A stretch of 64,000 nucleotides of DNA from Corbicula japonica. Taxonomy: Eukaryota; Mollusca; Bivalvia; Venerida; Cyrenidae. A program made the position numbers and the translations under genes. Below the pieces are notes generated by a model. That model did no database searches. It saw only the letters and a list, made by a program, of their open reading frames with translations, and had not been told where the DNA came from. The stretch spans positions 1,426,001-1,490,000 of the forward strand of contig JAZAYU010000126.1 of assembly GCA_038501625.1 (NCBI GenBank). Direction: 5' to 3'. Below are positions 48,238-61,797 of the stretch, piece after piece. Positions within the stretch are counted from its first letter, which is position 1, and the number at the start of each line of letters is the position of its first letter.

Positions 48238-51200
48238 TTATCTCAATCCGTGAGCTTGACTTCAATACTTGTGAATAATAGATTAACTGTTAAGAGTCAA
48301 GATTATGTATTGGAAAACGAATCATTCGGATTGCCAAATACATGCAATCTAAGTCAACAAACACTAAATGCGGTTTTAACAATATTGCAACAACTTCGCA
48401 TTTTCCGCGGAAAACCGTCCTCATGCAATGAGAGCGACGAAGTCTGGATTAATGTGATTAGCGGTGAAAAGGAAAATAGAGTACGGTCACCTCGATGTGA
48501 GAGGGTTGTGCAGCTAATGTCGATTGATGACGTGTCAATCGTGCAAGATTAAATTCCGCAAACGAAGCCTAACTACAGAAGATCAGAATGACCAGTGTCA
48601 AGAACAAGCAAGTACAACATCTTTAGTCGAAGACAGTGACACAGAGAAACTCTCTGAAGATGAACATGTACAGATGCTTGCAATACTAAAAGCAGTTCAG
48701 GGCAAAACTGCTAACTTCAATGATCTACTTCAATGCCAGCTCATTAATCAATATAGAGAGCCCAATGGAAGACGTTGGAGCAAAGATATCATCAGAATGT
48801 GCTTGAACATGTACTGCAGGTAATCTTATAATTTATAACTCTTTACGCAACATGTAAGTCGAATATCACTTAGACAAACGGTGTTGATCTAGATTATCCG
48901 GGACATCCGTGCCATCTGATCTGGATTTGCATGATGTGTCGCATTACTTGTGTATTTCAGATCACCACGTTCATACAAAGATTTGAAAAGCACCGGCGTG
49001 TTAGTGTTACCATCAACACGACTTCTCCGGTATTACAAAAACTCTGTTTCTCAGTCACCGGGTATAAATAATGAACACCTAGCGTGGATGTCCAAAGAGG
49101 CCGATCTTGCAGCGCTGTCGGAGTTTGGCAGACGAGGAGGCATTTTGATAGATAAAATGTCAATTCAAGATGACATACAGGTAAGGAGGCTTTTTCCTTT
49201 CGCGTATATATTAATGAGGCATTTAGATTAATTGGAAACATTTTATCTAGGGATGGGCACGAGTACCCGAGTACTCGAGTACTCGATTAATGTTCGAGTA
49301 CCCGAGTAGTTCATTAAGTATTCGGGTACTCGATACAAAATAAAAAAAAAATCAACAAAATTTTATGACAGTCGTCTATATTGAATCTTAAAAATCGCCG
49401 ACTGACAGTTGATTGTAAACACCTCGCACCTGGTATCCAATAAACAAGTTGACAGTTAGGGGTACAAATATCCGATAACTGGCGCCTAATTGACGCTTTT
49501 GTTTGATGCCGTAGATACACCAGTTACACAAACAATTCGCAATCATAAAAATTAGCACCTGAATGTTTTAAGTACAACGTGTCTCTTGTCGGCGATTTAT
49601 TTGATTTTGTTTATTGAGTAATTATATTCAAATGCGATTGTTGATTGGAAGTTTGCAAAACTGAAGTCAAATCTGATTGGAGAAATATGCTATCAGTTGA
49701 TGATTTTCATGATGTGCATATTTTACGGTGATGTTCTAGTTTGTGACACGTGCTTATTTATGATTGTATTGTTAAATGTTTTCAAAAAGTTGATGCTCGA
49801 AAAGTATTGAATACTTGTCATTAAGGTGTGATTGTTTCCTGTAATTGTGTTGTTTATCTTCTTGAGTAATCAATTATGACAGGCAGTCTGGAATGTTCAT
49901 ACCCGGTACGATCGTAAGAAGCTGATATTTCCTCCTACGTTTGACTTAGAGGAAGGTTTCGAGTACCCGAGTACTCGATCGGAACAAGATGCGAGTACCC
50001 GAGTACCAATTTTGCTACTCGTTCCCATCCCTATTAGGGATGGGCACGAGTACCCGAGTACTCGGGTACTCGATTAATGTTCGAGTACCCGAGTAGTTCA
50101 TGAAGTATTCGGGTACTCGATACAAAATAAAAAAAAAATCAACAAAATTTTATGACAGTCGTCTATATTGAATCTTAAAAATCGCCGACTGACAGTTGAT
50201 TGTAAACACCTCGCACCTGGTATCCAATAAACAAGTTGACAGTTAGGGGTACAAATATCCGATAACTGGCGCCTAATTGACGCTTTTGTTTGATGCCGTA
50301 GATACACCAGTTACACAAACAATTCGCAATCATAAAAATTAGCACCTGAATGTTTTAAGTACAACGTGTCTCTTGTCGGCGATTTATTTGATTTTGTTTA
50401 TTGAGTAATTATATTCAAATGCGATTGTTGATTGGAAGTTTGCAAAACTGAAGTCAAATCTGATTGGAGAAATATGCTATCAGTTGATGATTTTCATGAT
50501 GTGCATATTTTACGGTGATGTTCTAGTTTGTGACACGTGCTTATTTATGATTGTATTGTTAAATGTTTTCAAAAAGTTGATGCTCGAAAAGTATTGAATA
50601 CTTGTCATTAAGGTGTGATTGTTTCCTGTAATTGTGTTGTTTATCTTCTTGAGTAATCAATTATGACAGGCAGTCTGGAATGTTCATACCCGGTACGATC
50701 GTAAGAAGCTGATATTTCCTCCTACGTTTGACTTAGAGGAAGGTTTCGAGTACCCGAGTACTCGATCGGAACAAGATGCGAGTACCCGAGTACCAATTTT
50801 GCTACTCGTTCCCATCCCTATTAGGGATGGGCACGAGTACCCGAGTACTCGGGTACTCGATTAATGTTCGAGTACCCGAGTAGTTCATGAAGTATTCGGG
50901 TACTCGATACAAAATAAAAAAAAAATCAACAAAATTTTATGACAGTCGTCTATATTGAATCTTAAAAATCGCCGACTGACAGTTGATTGTAAACACCTCG
51001 CACCTGGTATCCAATAAACAAGTTGACAGTTAGGGGTACAAATATCCGATAACTGGCGCCTAATTGACGCTTTTGTTTGATGCCGTAGATACACCAGTTA
51101 CACAAACAATTCGCAATCATAAAAATTAGCACCTGAATGTTTTAAGTACAACGTGTCTCTTGTCGGCGATTTATTTGATTTTGTTTATTGCGTAATTATA

Positions 51201-53347
51201 TTCAAATGCGATTGTTGATTGGAAGTTTGCAAAACTGAAGTCAAATCTGATTGGAGAAATATGCTGTCAGTTGATGTTAAGTAATATAGTAAATATACGC
51301 TATTTTCATGATGTGCATATTTTACGGTGATGTTCTAGTTTGTGACACGTGCTTATTTATGATTGTATTGTTAAATGTTTCCAAAAAGTTGATGCTCGAA
51401 AAGTATTGAATGCTTGTCATTAAGGTGTGATTGTTTCCTGTAATTGTGTTGTTTATCTTCTTGAGTAATCGATTATGACAGGCAGTCTGGAATGTTCATA
51501 CCCGGTACGATCGTAAGAAGCTGATATTTTCTCCTACGTTTGACTTAGAGGAAGGTTTCGAGTACCCGAGTACTCGATCGGAACAAGATGCGAGTACCCG
51601 AGTACCGATTTTGCTACTCGTTCCCATCCCTAATTTTATCGTATTAGAAATCATGATATAAGCACAGTGCTGAATAATGTAAACAAATACATTGTGATTA
51701 TTTTTATAAAATACGCATGTTTATCCCGTTTTAACTAACTACTTTGGAGAAGGGGAGTTCATTTCTTAATAAAAATGAATCATAAAATCAGTAGAATCAA
51801 TCTAAAAAATATAAAAATACATATACACATGTTTTTGTATATGACATACTTTACTTTAAATCTGGTTACAGATTGTTAGGAAAGGCGATGGATGGAGTTT
51901 AGTCGGTATGGTTGATTTGAGGGACGCTTGTAACAATGTTGAGACTATTATCAACAGTAAACGTACCCTAAAGATGGCAACACATGTTTTGCAAGTTGTC
52001 TTCCATGGGTTTTCAGGATTCAGGTAATAATAACCGTATACTCGTTTAACAATTCGCTTTATTAAACTGAATCTTTTAATTCTAATAACGTTAACTATTT
52101 TACAGCATTTAAAATACATATCAATCGGTATTCTTATACTGCTAATTAAACATTTGTATTTTATATTAAATACTATAACTTAATGTAGGTGGCCTGTGGC
52201 GTTTTTTGGAACAACGTCAGCTACCGCTCACCAGCTATACCGGATACTCTGGGGTGTTGTGGAAAAACTGGATGACCATGGATTCTATGTGGAATATTTG
52301 ATGATGGACGGCGCAAGTTCTAACCGGTATATATATTTATTATTAATACAACATTCTATACGGTTCTACGTATTACTTTTACTACTACTTTACGCACTGC
52401 GCACCATTATTAATAATGATAAAATTATATAAAATTTAAAACAAAAATTTTGTATTGCAGTTCTCTGACAAGCATACTTCTGCCCGGAGACAAGACCGCA
52501 GACAAATATAGTTTCGTAAACATATACGACAGATCAAAACGAATTTCAATTATCCAGGATATCAAGCATTGTTTAAAAAAAAAAGAGAAATGGCATAGAA
52601 AGTAGTAAAGATGGTCATAAATCAGAAAGATCTAAAGGGAGGTATTTAATGCTGAATGGGAAAGCTATTTTATGGAACCATTTTAAGCAGGCGTTTGAGT
52701 TCAATGATCAGCAGGGTTTACGAATTCACCCAAAACTAACAAAAGATCACATCGATCTCACTCCGGTGTCAAAAATGCGCAACGAGCTGGCAACATCTGT
52801 ACTCGACAGAAACATGCTTTATCTGATGAAGTCTTATCAAGCCACCTTAAGCGAACCCGAAATACTGGAATCTACAATTAAACTGTTGGAAACATCGAGC
52901 GTATTGGTCGACATCTTCAGCGACAAAAACAGACCAATAAGAAATAACGACAGAAGACTGGAACAACTAGAGGGATGTTTGAAATTCTTTACAGAGTGGG
53001 AATTAGAAGTCAGTAAATCGGACACATTGTCAGAAAGGAAAAATTTGCTTTCGAGAGAATGTAGGGAAGACATGACTTCTTCTATATTGGGTTTCATATC
53101 TCTCGTAGAAAGAGTGTTACAGGATGGTCACACAATTACACCAGGGTGGTTAAATTCAGACTTAGTAGAGAACATTTTTTGTCAACAAAGGGGTATTAGA
53201 AATGGCTGTAATACCAATCCAACACTGTCGCAATACGGTCCGGCTGTAAATGCGATTTGTTTCGGCCAAACAACCGTTTCGAACAAATCTAACAGTGGTG
53301 ACACTTCAGCAGTCTCAAAGGCGTCAGTTCCGCACATCATTAAATAA
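48238..53347 (+). pseudogene. P-element-like (THAP9-type) DDE transposase, five exons, two frameshifts
   Basis: P transposases cut and paste DNA with an RNase H-fold DDE site. Exons by splice consensus and phase: about 48238-48819, 48961-49180, 51872-52023, 52189-52326 and 52461-53347. Family marks in order are RRWSKDIIRMCLNMY, SPRSYKDLKSTGVLVLPS, GGILIDKMSIQDD (first Asp), LVGMVD, HVLQVVFHGFSGFRWPVAFF, MMDGASSN (second Asp), an insertion-domain part (IHPKLTKDHIDLTPVSKM), and LNSDLVENIFCQQRG (Glu). No N-terminal THAP finger was found. One frameshift lies near 48530 (CERVVQL to CQSCKIKF) and one in an A10 run at 52575-52584. The gene lies head-on inside the helicase intron and its second intron holds a MITE trimer. 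Confidence 0.85.
49248..51632. mobile_element. Tandem trimer of a 786-bp hAT-like MITE
   Basis: Three head-to-tail units, 49248-50033, 50035-50820 and 50822-51632, are each separated by one T. Each unit starts TAGGGATGGGCACGAGTACC and ends with the inverted CGTTCCCATCCCTA. The subterminal regions are arrays of CGAGTACCCGAGTA. Units are nearly identical; the third has a 25-bp insertion (about 51276). One 8-bp duplication ATTTTATC flanks the whole trimer (49240-49247 and 51633-51640) and none lies between units, so the trimer inserted as one or was amplified in place. It is non-coding and lies in an intron of the P-like transposase. Confidence 0.92.
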
Positions 53348-53589
53348 AATATTAAAAATGGATTGCAGTTACTGAAAACACAAAAACGAAGCAAGACTGT
53401 AACACTCTTCCTGCGAGAGATTTTTTAATTATTGTTTGACATAGCAATGACGAAAGGTGTATCGCCCAAACATAGTTTCGGTACCTATACATACAGATGT
53501 ATTAATCACTATGTCACAACAAGTTAAGGTCAGAGTACACTAAATATAAAAGCCCGGTGCGGATTGGACAATTTTGTCTAGGGACGATT

Positions 53590-55735
53590 TGGGCTTAATT
53601 TATTTTCAAAGATTCGATATAGACGAAAATATTTTCGACTAAAACCTCGATATAGATATCACAGAAACAGAAATTAGAAAAGCAGTGTTTACACAAAAAA
53701 ATAACAAATCACCCGGAAACGATCAATTGAGCAGTGAAATTTTTAAATCAGTCTATGATATTATTTCCCCTTTTTTGTTAAAACTATACAATAGAATGTT
53801 TCAAACGTGCGAATATCCCACGTCATGGGGAAAAGGAATAATCTCACCAATTTTCAAAAAGGGATCAAAAAACGACCCGCGAAATTATAGAGGTATAACA
53901 CTTGTAAATATTCTTTCTAAAGTATATTCACAAATTTTGTTAAATAGATTAACAGACTGGTCATATCGTCTAGAAAAAGTCAATAAAAACCAATTTGGAT
54001 TTCAGAAAGGTAAATCCATTATCGACTGTATATTCGTTCTACATTCAATTATCACTAAAGTATTGAATTCCAAAGAAAAATTATACTGTATTTTCATAGA
54101 TTACGAATTATGTTTCGATAAAATTGATAGATCGTTTTTATGGCAAAAACTCTTACAACAAAGAGCAAGTTCAAAAAAAGTCAAAGCTCTTCAATCTATG
54201 TACGCAACTGTTAAATCGTGCGTTCGTTTCAAAGGAACCTTTTCACCATTTTTTTGAATCACATATCGGTTTGAAACAAGGGGACCCGAGTTCCCCATTA
54301 CTTTTTATGCTTTTCGTCAATGATATTACAGAAAATATAAACACTGATCTTGAAGGAATTGTCACAATAAATGAAATAAAAATATTTTTATTACTTTTCG
54401 CCGATGATCAAGTATTATTCGCAAAATCGCCTGAAACACTACAAAAAATGCTTACAGATGTTGAAAATTATTGTCAAATCTGGGGTCTGAAAATCAATAC
54501 CACCAAAACAAAAGCTATGATTTTTGAAAACGGAAGGTCCACCTTTAATTTCTACATATATGGTACAGCCATAGAGGTTGTTGAATCGTTCAAATACCTA
54601 GAGCTTACATTCTACAAAAATGGTAACTTCTTAAGAAGTCAGCGTGTCATCGCCCAGCATGCATCCTTTGCGTTATATAATTTGTTTACAATTTTCAAAG
54701 AAATAGAATTACCTATTACCAGGAAATGTTACTTATTTGATTCTCTCGTAGGATCTATTTTAAACTTTAGCGCTGAGATTTGGGGAATGCACAGTGCCAC
54801 CGATATAGAGATGGTACATACGAAATTTTTACGTAGAATATTAGGTGTCCGAAAATCAACTAACTTGGCTGCCCTTTATGGGGAACTGGGTCGTATCCCA
54901 TTTTTCGTGCGCCGAAAGGTTATAATGATTAAATATTGGCTTAAACTTTTAAATCAGAATAATACAGAATTACCAAAAATTATTTACACACTCTTAAAAC
55001 AAGACTGCGATCGTGGTCAAGTACGTAACGGAAGAAATTGGGCTCTGAATATAAAAATATATTAAATAATTTAGGTCTTTCATATATATGGGATAATCAA
55101 TTTGATATTTTTATTCCATTCGATATGATAAAACAACGAATTATTGATAATTATCTTCAATCTTGGTATGCGGAAGTAAATAATTCCAGCCGCTTAAAAT
55201 CATACAGTATATTTAAACATGCGTTCGACTTTGAAACATACTTAAAAATATTACCTGACGGTAAATATAAGATTGCATTAACTAAATTCCGAATATCAGC
55301 TCATAACTTGATGATAGAAACCGGAAGGTACGAAAATTTATATCAAAATCGAAGAATATGCAGGTCTTGCAGCATGGGTGTTTTAGAAAACGAATTTCAT
55401 TTTTTGCTTGTTTGTCCAAATTACAGAAATTTAAGAAGAAAATATTTAGCACCATATTTTTGTCATTGGCCTACAATTAAAAAATTTGAAATAATTATGT
55501 CATCAAAATCGAAGAAAACAATTTATAATTTGTCAAAATATATATACTTTGCTGATCAAATACGTGTATCATGATCTACATCTAATGTTACACATGTTGT
55601 TTACCAAATAACCATGTACTTTTTTCCTCAGAAAACCTCCTTATTTTGTTATTATTGTGTCTCTCTCTCTATATATATGTTATTATACAGGCTATAGACA
55701 TTGTAAAATGTTTTAAGCTAAAATAAAATATTCGT
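53590..55735 (+). pseudogene. 5'-truncated non-LTR retrotransposon (LINE) with reverse transcriptase
   Basis: The frame enters in the reverse transcriptase domain: NNKSPGNDQLSSEIFK, NPRNYRGI-like DPRNYRGITLVN, the motif-A segment FIDYELCFDKID, LKQGDPSSPLLF, and the catalytic FADD at about 54398. A C-terminal region ends with a Cys/His cluster (CRSCSM...FHFLLVCPN). The endonuclease domain is absent. Frames change near 54250 (in a T7 run) and near 55050. AATAAA lies at 55722. Domain order fits the Jockey/CR1/I group; the exact clade is uncertain. Confidence 0.88.
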
Positions 55736-57105
55736 ATTCGATTCATTGGCCAAAACTATAAAGAATAGAAATAATTTTTTGTTTGCAAAAATGTAAAATG
55801 ACTTTAATTATATACTTAAAAATAAAAATGATTATTTAAAACACTGTTTGAAAGGTGATTTGTGTCAATTTAAAGAAGTTGGTACTTTCCTTATTTTGGG
55901 TTAAAGATTTGTTTACATTCTAGGGGTGGTTACTTTCGGTTTAAAATGCTGAGAGAATGAGTTGGTGAAGGCACCAATTCTTGGTCATTTTTGCATTTCT
56001 CAAGAGTGACACTATGCAAATCTGGGGTAGTTTTGGAACAAGTCGTGTAAATAAAATCACAGGAGGACCAAATCTTATAATGTAAGTCTATGGGAAACTA
56101 TTTAGTGGTCTCTGACCTAAAGCCTGGATGTAAATAATGCTTGATTAGTACTAGAAGGAGCACTAGTAAGGGTTTTCTGCATATTTTATTGCTTAAAACT
56201 TGTAGATTAATGGAACATGTACATTAATTAAGAGAAAATGGCTCATGTATTATATAAAGATTTGATACAAATGCACATTGAGTAATATTAGTATCATGTA
56301 AGTAGGAATTTTGGTGCCAAACAAATAATAGTGGTCTACATCACATGTGGTTTTATAGTTTCCTATGTGTTCAAGGATTCTGCATGTAAAAATGTTTCCG
56401 GCATTCTTCGCGAATGTTTTGGAATGCATTTTGCACGAAAAGATTTTGTTGAAATGATTTTATTACTTTTTGCGATAAATATTATGTCGCGAGAAGTTGC
56501 CTTTCAAATTTTTTTCCCAACAAGTCACATTGAATATCTTAGGCAACATTTTTGTAAATTTTGCAGATTTTTGGCCCAAAAACATCTTTTATAATAGTTT
56601 AAAACAAACAGACTGCTTCCAGCTTTATTTTGTTTAGTTTTGGTGGTCTCTGAGCTCTTTTAAAATGATGCAACTTGAAAGAATGCAGGGGTGTAGTGTT
56701 TTTATAATGCATTTGTCACCCCACTAGTGTTAAGATTTTTATCTCTTTCTTCAAAGTTAGTGAACTAAATCTAGCCTAAATTGTTAAATTGTTACGAATC
56801 CATACTCTTCATTGTTTGAATATATTTTTTGAATGCCTGAATATTGACAATAAAGAAAAAACGAAATTATACTTTTTCTCAAATAAGAAATCTGTCTTAT
56901 TTTGAGAATAAAAACATGTATACAGCACTTTGTGAATAAAAAATATTAATTTTCTTTAGTGGTTTTCGGTAAAATAGTCGTAAACGAGTTTAGCTTATTA
57001 AATGCGCGGTTACCCATTTAGTAAAACAATTACGACTTCCACTTTGATTTAATATTCTTGAATTATTCGGACCTAAACGTCCACGAAAAAAGTCCACACA
57101 TTGTA
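55736..57105. other. Intergenic stretch between LINE relics
   Basis: No gene recognised. GTGGTCTCTGA occurs at 56107 and 56643, suggesting a fragmentary repeat. None of the helicase motifs missing from the minus-strand gene were found here. Confidence 0.5.
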
Positions 57106-58215
57106 TGCTATCAATGTATTTGATTTTGTTTGCTGATGATATTGTTTTATTCACCACTGATCCTAGCAGTCTACAACTACAGGTCGATAATCTTTGTATT
57201 TATTCTGAGAAATGGGGATTAAAAAATTAATGTTAATAAAACGAAGGTATGTGTTTTTGAAAAAAGACGAAGGGGGATAAACCATGAGGATATTTTTGTC
57301 AATGGTATTAAAATAGAAAAAGTGGATACATTTACATATCTAGGTGTCAAATTTCATTATACAGGTAATTTATCTCACGCTGTTACTGCGCTTGCAGAAC
57401 AGGCATTAAAAGCATACCATAATCTGTTGTTAATATTTGATAAAATTGAAATTGATATTATTTTTTTTAAGAGCTGAATTTAATGCAAATGCTAACTACT
57501 TTCCGTCTATTAAACAACGAATAAGAGACCAATTCATACAAACCTGGTCAGAGTCTATAAACTCGATGACTAAATTAGAATATTATAACAAATTCAAATC
57601 TACATTTATATTCGAAGACTATTTATGTTTTTTGAAGTCAGATAAATTAAGAAAACTTCATACACAATTTAGATTGAGTTCCCATACTCTAGAGATTGAA
57701 ACTGGTAGATATAACAACATTTTAAGAGAAAATCGTAAATTTAAATTGTGTAATCAAAATGCTGTTGAATCGGAATATCATTTTTTACTGTGTTGTCCAT
57801 ATTATTCAGTGATTAGAAATGAACATCTTGGGAACTGTTCATGGCCTTCATTGTCAAAATTCACAAATTTTTGAAGGATGCATTCAATTTGAGATCAATT
57901 ACCCTTCAGATATAACTTTTTTTCTTGTCTTGTATGCTTCCTGCATGTATGTATTATTATAGGTTGTATATGTAACAACTAAGAATAGTACATGTTTGAT
58001 GATGTATTCAATTTGCGATCACTTACCCTACAGGTTTAACTGTTTCTTGTTTTGTTGTTTCTTGTATACTGTCTGCATGTACTCTTGTATTGTATGTTGA
58101 ATATGCCATGTTTACTATTTGTAAACTGTAACTTGTCTTTGCCATATTTATGATGTTGTAAATGGCCAAAGGCAACAATTTGCAGATATTGCCAATAAAT
58201 TTGAAACTTGAAACT
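57106..58215 (+). pseudogene. Second LINE relic, deleted internally, with intact 3' tail
   Basis: It starts at the catalytic region (LFADDIVLFTTD), continues through WGLKINVNKTK and YLGVKFHYTG, then has a deletion/frameshift near 57465 and resumes in the C-terminal region (FRLSSHTLEIETGRYNN, HFLLCCPYY). The 3' UTR contains a tandem duplication of about 120 bp (57875 and 57998) and ends in AATAAATTTGAAACTTG plus a GAAACTTG repeat, a typical LINE tail. It is the same clade as 53590-55735 but a different family. Confidence 0.85.
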
Positions 58216-58322
58216 TGCTGAATCAACGTTATAGAGTGAAAACTGTGACATCATAAGTTTAATTATTTTCTAAGTCCCTCTTACATTTTCTCACATTCCC
58301 ACATTGGACTCCAGATTATATA

Positions 58323-58492
58323 CAGTAAAACGCCACATAAAGACCACCTACAAATAAAGGCCATCCAGTATTAAGACCACCACTTCAATGTGCCATTTAA
58401 CAGATTTGCAATATATTCCACCCTGAAATAACTACCATCCCGATAATAAGACTTGCCCAGTCCGAATGGTGGTCTTAATAAAGGATTCACTA
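58323..58492. mobile_element. 170-bp mariner-like MITE
   Basis: Inverted ends CAGTAAAACGCCACATAAAG and the complement of AATAAAGGATTCACTA, followed inward by GACCACC/GGTGGTC, are flanked by TA at both ends. TA target sites and CAGT termini fit Tc1/mariner-derived MITEs. Confidence 0.7.
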
Positions 58493-59541
58493 TATCGTAA
58501 CTTAATATTATTCCAATGGCTTGTACTTATATCTGCCATAATTTGATAGGCGATCAACTACAATGCTTTTACTTTTAAAGCCAGACAGAGAAGGATATGT
58601 ATGACAGAAATTTGAGCTTTGATATTTTATAAAGATAAGGCAAATAGAATTATACATGTAAAGTCCCGCAGCGTAACTCAAACCAGGGGGTCTTATGGGA
58701 CCAATAGAAGGATTTCCTATTTTAACATATGGAAATATGAAGATCTGCAATTAGCTATTTTCATTGGACTTCAAATTACTTATCTAAATCTATCTAACAA
58801 TGTTTATTTCATGCTTAAAAATATAAGACGGGTTCCATACTTACATGCCCGCAAATTGGAAACTGCACGAACAATACGGCCTGTACGGGACAGCAGTTAC
58901 TTGGTACACAACGACGGGTCTCTATTTAAAAATACACCATAGTACGCAACCTGGCCCAGGAAAATTTCACTTTCGTTGCACCCCAAGGGGGGCAAAGGTT
59001 GTGTGGTACCGTTGTAAAGCTTAGGATGTCTACAATCAGAATTCACTTGTTAGACCTTCATAAAGCGGTGCATGAAGAAGTCTAACAAGGATAACGGACA
59101 CTACCCATTTTACATGAGCCAAATATTTTATCATTGTTCTGTAGGCATTGCTTCAACACAAGACCAGTTTTATTTGAAAATACTATTTTCTTCAGTACAA
59201 TGTTACTTATTATGAATAAAACTAGTGTTAGGCAATGTGCTTTATCAAAATTTGGTGCGTTTTTGCCCTTCTCTGAGTAATTTACGTAACCATTTAAAAT
59301 ACAATATGTTACATTAAATGCAATGATACGAATTTGATTTTTCTAAATAGTTTATTTCAAAATACCACATAATCATATATTTTGTATGGTTAAATGTTAT
59401 TTCTGAGCTAGCTTACACATGTTTTACATACGTTTTTTTCTCAATTTAGTTATGCAGTTACATATTACTAATATTTTCAAACATTAAAACAGTACAATTT
59501 CAACCACATTCCAGTAACACCATTTAACATTGAATCTTTAT

Positions 59542-61090
59542 TAGAACTTGAGCTGCCAATAGACCCCCCCCCCTTAGGGAATTTATAAGGCTATGTTTTT
59601 TTAAAAGCCATTCTACGCATTTTGCAATTTGTTTGCTTTCTGTCGAGTGGGGCATTTTACCGTAACGCCTATTTGAATATGTGACCTTGGAGAAAATTTT
59701 ACGCTATGAAGAAATAATTATAAAAGTTCTGAAATAAACCTATATTTTCTAAACCAGGAAGATGTTTTTTAATTTTTTTTGCAATAAAACATCTGAAACC
59801 TTAGGTATAGGTCTATAAATAGTCATTAAGATATGTTACTTTACATCAAAACCTATTTTGAAAAGTTGTATGAAACATTTCTTACTTGCATTTGCAAGTA
59901 ATTTCTGTTTTAATTCTTTAATTTATTAATATAAATAAGTTCCTAAGGATTATATAAATAAGAATGCAGTATTTAAATGTTATAAAGTCACATTGAGACA
60001 CACTTCTTGTTTAATGTATGTAAATAAATACATATATTTGGAAATTCCAAAAACCAAAATCTCTGAAAAAAATGAAAATAAGAAACATCTCAAATGTAGC
60101 AAAGAAATTATCTATAAATAAAATAAATTATAAAGAAAAAAAACCTGAAACACATATTGTGTGATTAAAAGGTAAACTTTGTTAAACATATTGTAAACAA
60201 TATCCATAACTTTAGTTATATGTGACTTTAGTATTATGTTATATCATATACTTATGCATATGGTTAATAAACTTGAAGTTTTGGTGTAATTGTTTTCGTT
60301 TAAATACACCTCTTCATGAGTTTTAATTATTAGATAGCATTATATCATAATAAAAATAAATACTATATCAAAAATCTAAATTTTTAAATATGTTACCCAA
60401 AAGAACGTATTAGCCAATTTTAGTTACTGCACAATAGCGATATAAATTACATACCTTCTTTCATGATAAATTGCGACAATAATGTTTTTTTAAGAACCAA
60501 CACACACCAGCCTGTACTTAGTTAGTAAAAGAGACATTTTAAGATTTTTTTTATGTATTAAGTTACAATTATATCCATAAAAAATAGTGATTATAGTGAT
60601 AAATTTAATCAATTGTTCTCAAAGAAAGATTACTTAGAAATTATGAAATTCAAGTTGGTAATAAAAATGAAATAATTAATTATTTGCGTTTGATAAGCAA
60701 TAAGTGTGTTATCATGAATATTATGAGTAAAAATGTTTTTATTCATGATATCATTTGATTTTTTTATTATTTATTTATTCCGAAGGAGCGGAATATTTGA
60801 TATTTATTTCAAAGACAAGCAATACACGTCTCCATTAAAATTACCTGTAATTGATGCGTAGCCACTGGTATAACCATAAGTAAGATGAGGTTATATGACT
60901 GTTGCTGTGAAGAAAACAAGCCTTATTTTAATGAGTAACATATGTTATGTATGTTGAAAATTTGAAGTCATGCAAGTTTCAAGAACACTTATAATTCAAT
61001 TAAACACTATATTTTATGCTTGTTGATCGCAAAACATGAATATTATGATTGAATTAGCAATAGGGTAACATATTACATTATGGTCATAAA
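59542..61090 (-). mobile_element. Partial inverted copy of the 32600-36345 element
   Basis: It starts TAGAACTTGAGCTGCCAATA followed by poly-C and TTAGGGAATTT, after TTAT (59538-59541), the same 4-bp target as the first copy. Inverted similarity runs on through ACTTCTTGTTTAATG, CATATACTTATGCATA and CATACATAACATATGTTACT to about 61090. The other terminus is missing. A stray 65-bp-unit fragment (GGAGCGGAATATTTGATAT) sits at 60785-60803. Confidence 0.75.
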
Positions 61091-61106
61091 AAGTCTTCAT
61101 GTAATA

Positions 61107-61109
61107 ATA

Positions 61110-61154
<45 letters not shown>
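61107..61154 (+). repeat. ATG/GAT trinucleotide microsatellite
   Basis: About 15 ATG repeats run uninterrupted after AATAATA. Confidence 0.9.
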
Positions 61155-61797
61155 GTTTGTTATTTAGATCTTTATTTTCATAATAAAAGGTGTAAATTTA
61201 TCACTACACGTAAACATGTGTTTAAAGAGTATGGTTCTACAAAACCATGATGTCATTAATTGCATTAATTCTATATCTCATAAGCAGCTAAATATAACAT
61301 ATTTGGTCCAGAAATAACTAGCAAATTGGTTGTATATCATTTTCACTTACCATTTTGAATTTGAAAAGTGTTAAAAAGACATTAATAACTTTACTGTTAC
61401 AGAAAAGAAGATAAACAGCAAAAGCGTAACTACAAATAAGGGAAATAACTGATAAAACATACATGGGATACTTACAAAACAATGGAAGTGCTGCTGAAAT
61501 CACTCAAACATGTTTTCTTTTCATTATAATACAATTGCAACAAATAAAAATAACATTTGTTTGTGTTATGTAAATGATATAGGCAAGTTGCTATGTGGTG
61601 TGTAAATACAGTTGTTTCTATGGGTGTGGTCATGTAAACCTGGTTGCCATGGTTATGCACCACTTAATAAATGTCTAACAAGTGAATTCTTATTGCAGAC
61701 ATCCTAAGCTTTCCAACGGTACCAGTCAACCTTTGCCCCTCTGGGGTGCAACGAAATCACATTTCTAGGCCCTTTCTGAATATTAGGTTGCGTACTA

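Larger units (their letters stand above)
58940..61797. mobile_element. 2.86-kb inverted-repeat element with nested insertion
   Basis: The terminal repeats of about 120 bp start TAGTACGCAACCT. They share TTCGTTGCACCCCA, GGGGCAAAGGTTG, GGTACCGTTG, AAGCTTAGGATGTCT and AATTCACTTGTTAGAC. CCA flanks both ends (58937-58939 and 61798-61800); alternatively TA is the duplication and GTACGCAACC the terminus. There is no ORF of its own. A copy of the GTAACATA element is nested inside. Confidence 0.8.

Noticed and set aside
49314..51094. Three identical 68-69 aa minus-strand ORFs
   Set aside because: They recur only because the MITE unit is triplicated; no start context, domain or codon bias.
58023..58254. 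Minus-strand ORFs of 67-72 aa
   Set aside because: They lie in the duplicated 3' UTR of the second LINE.
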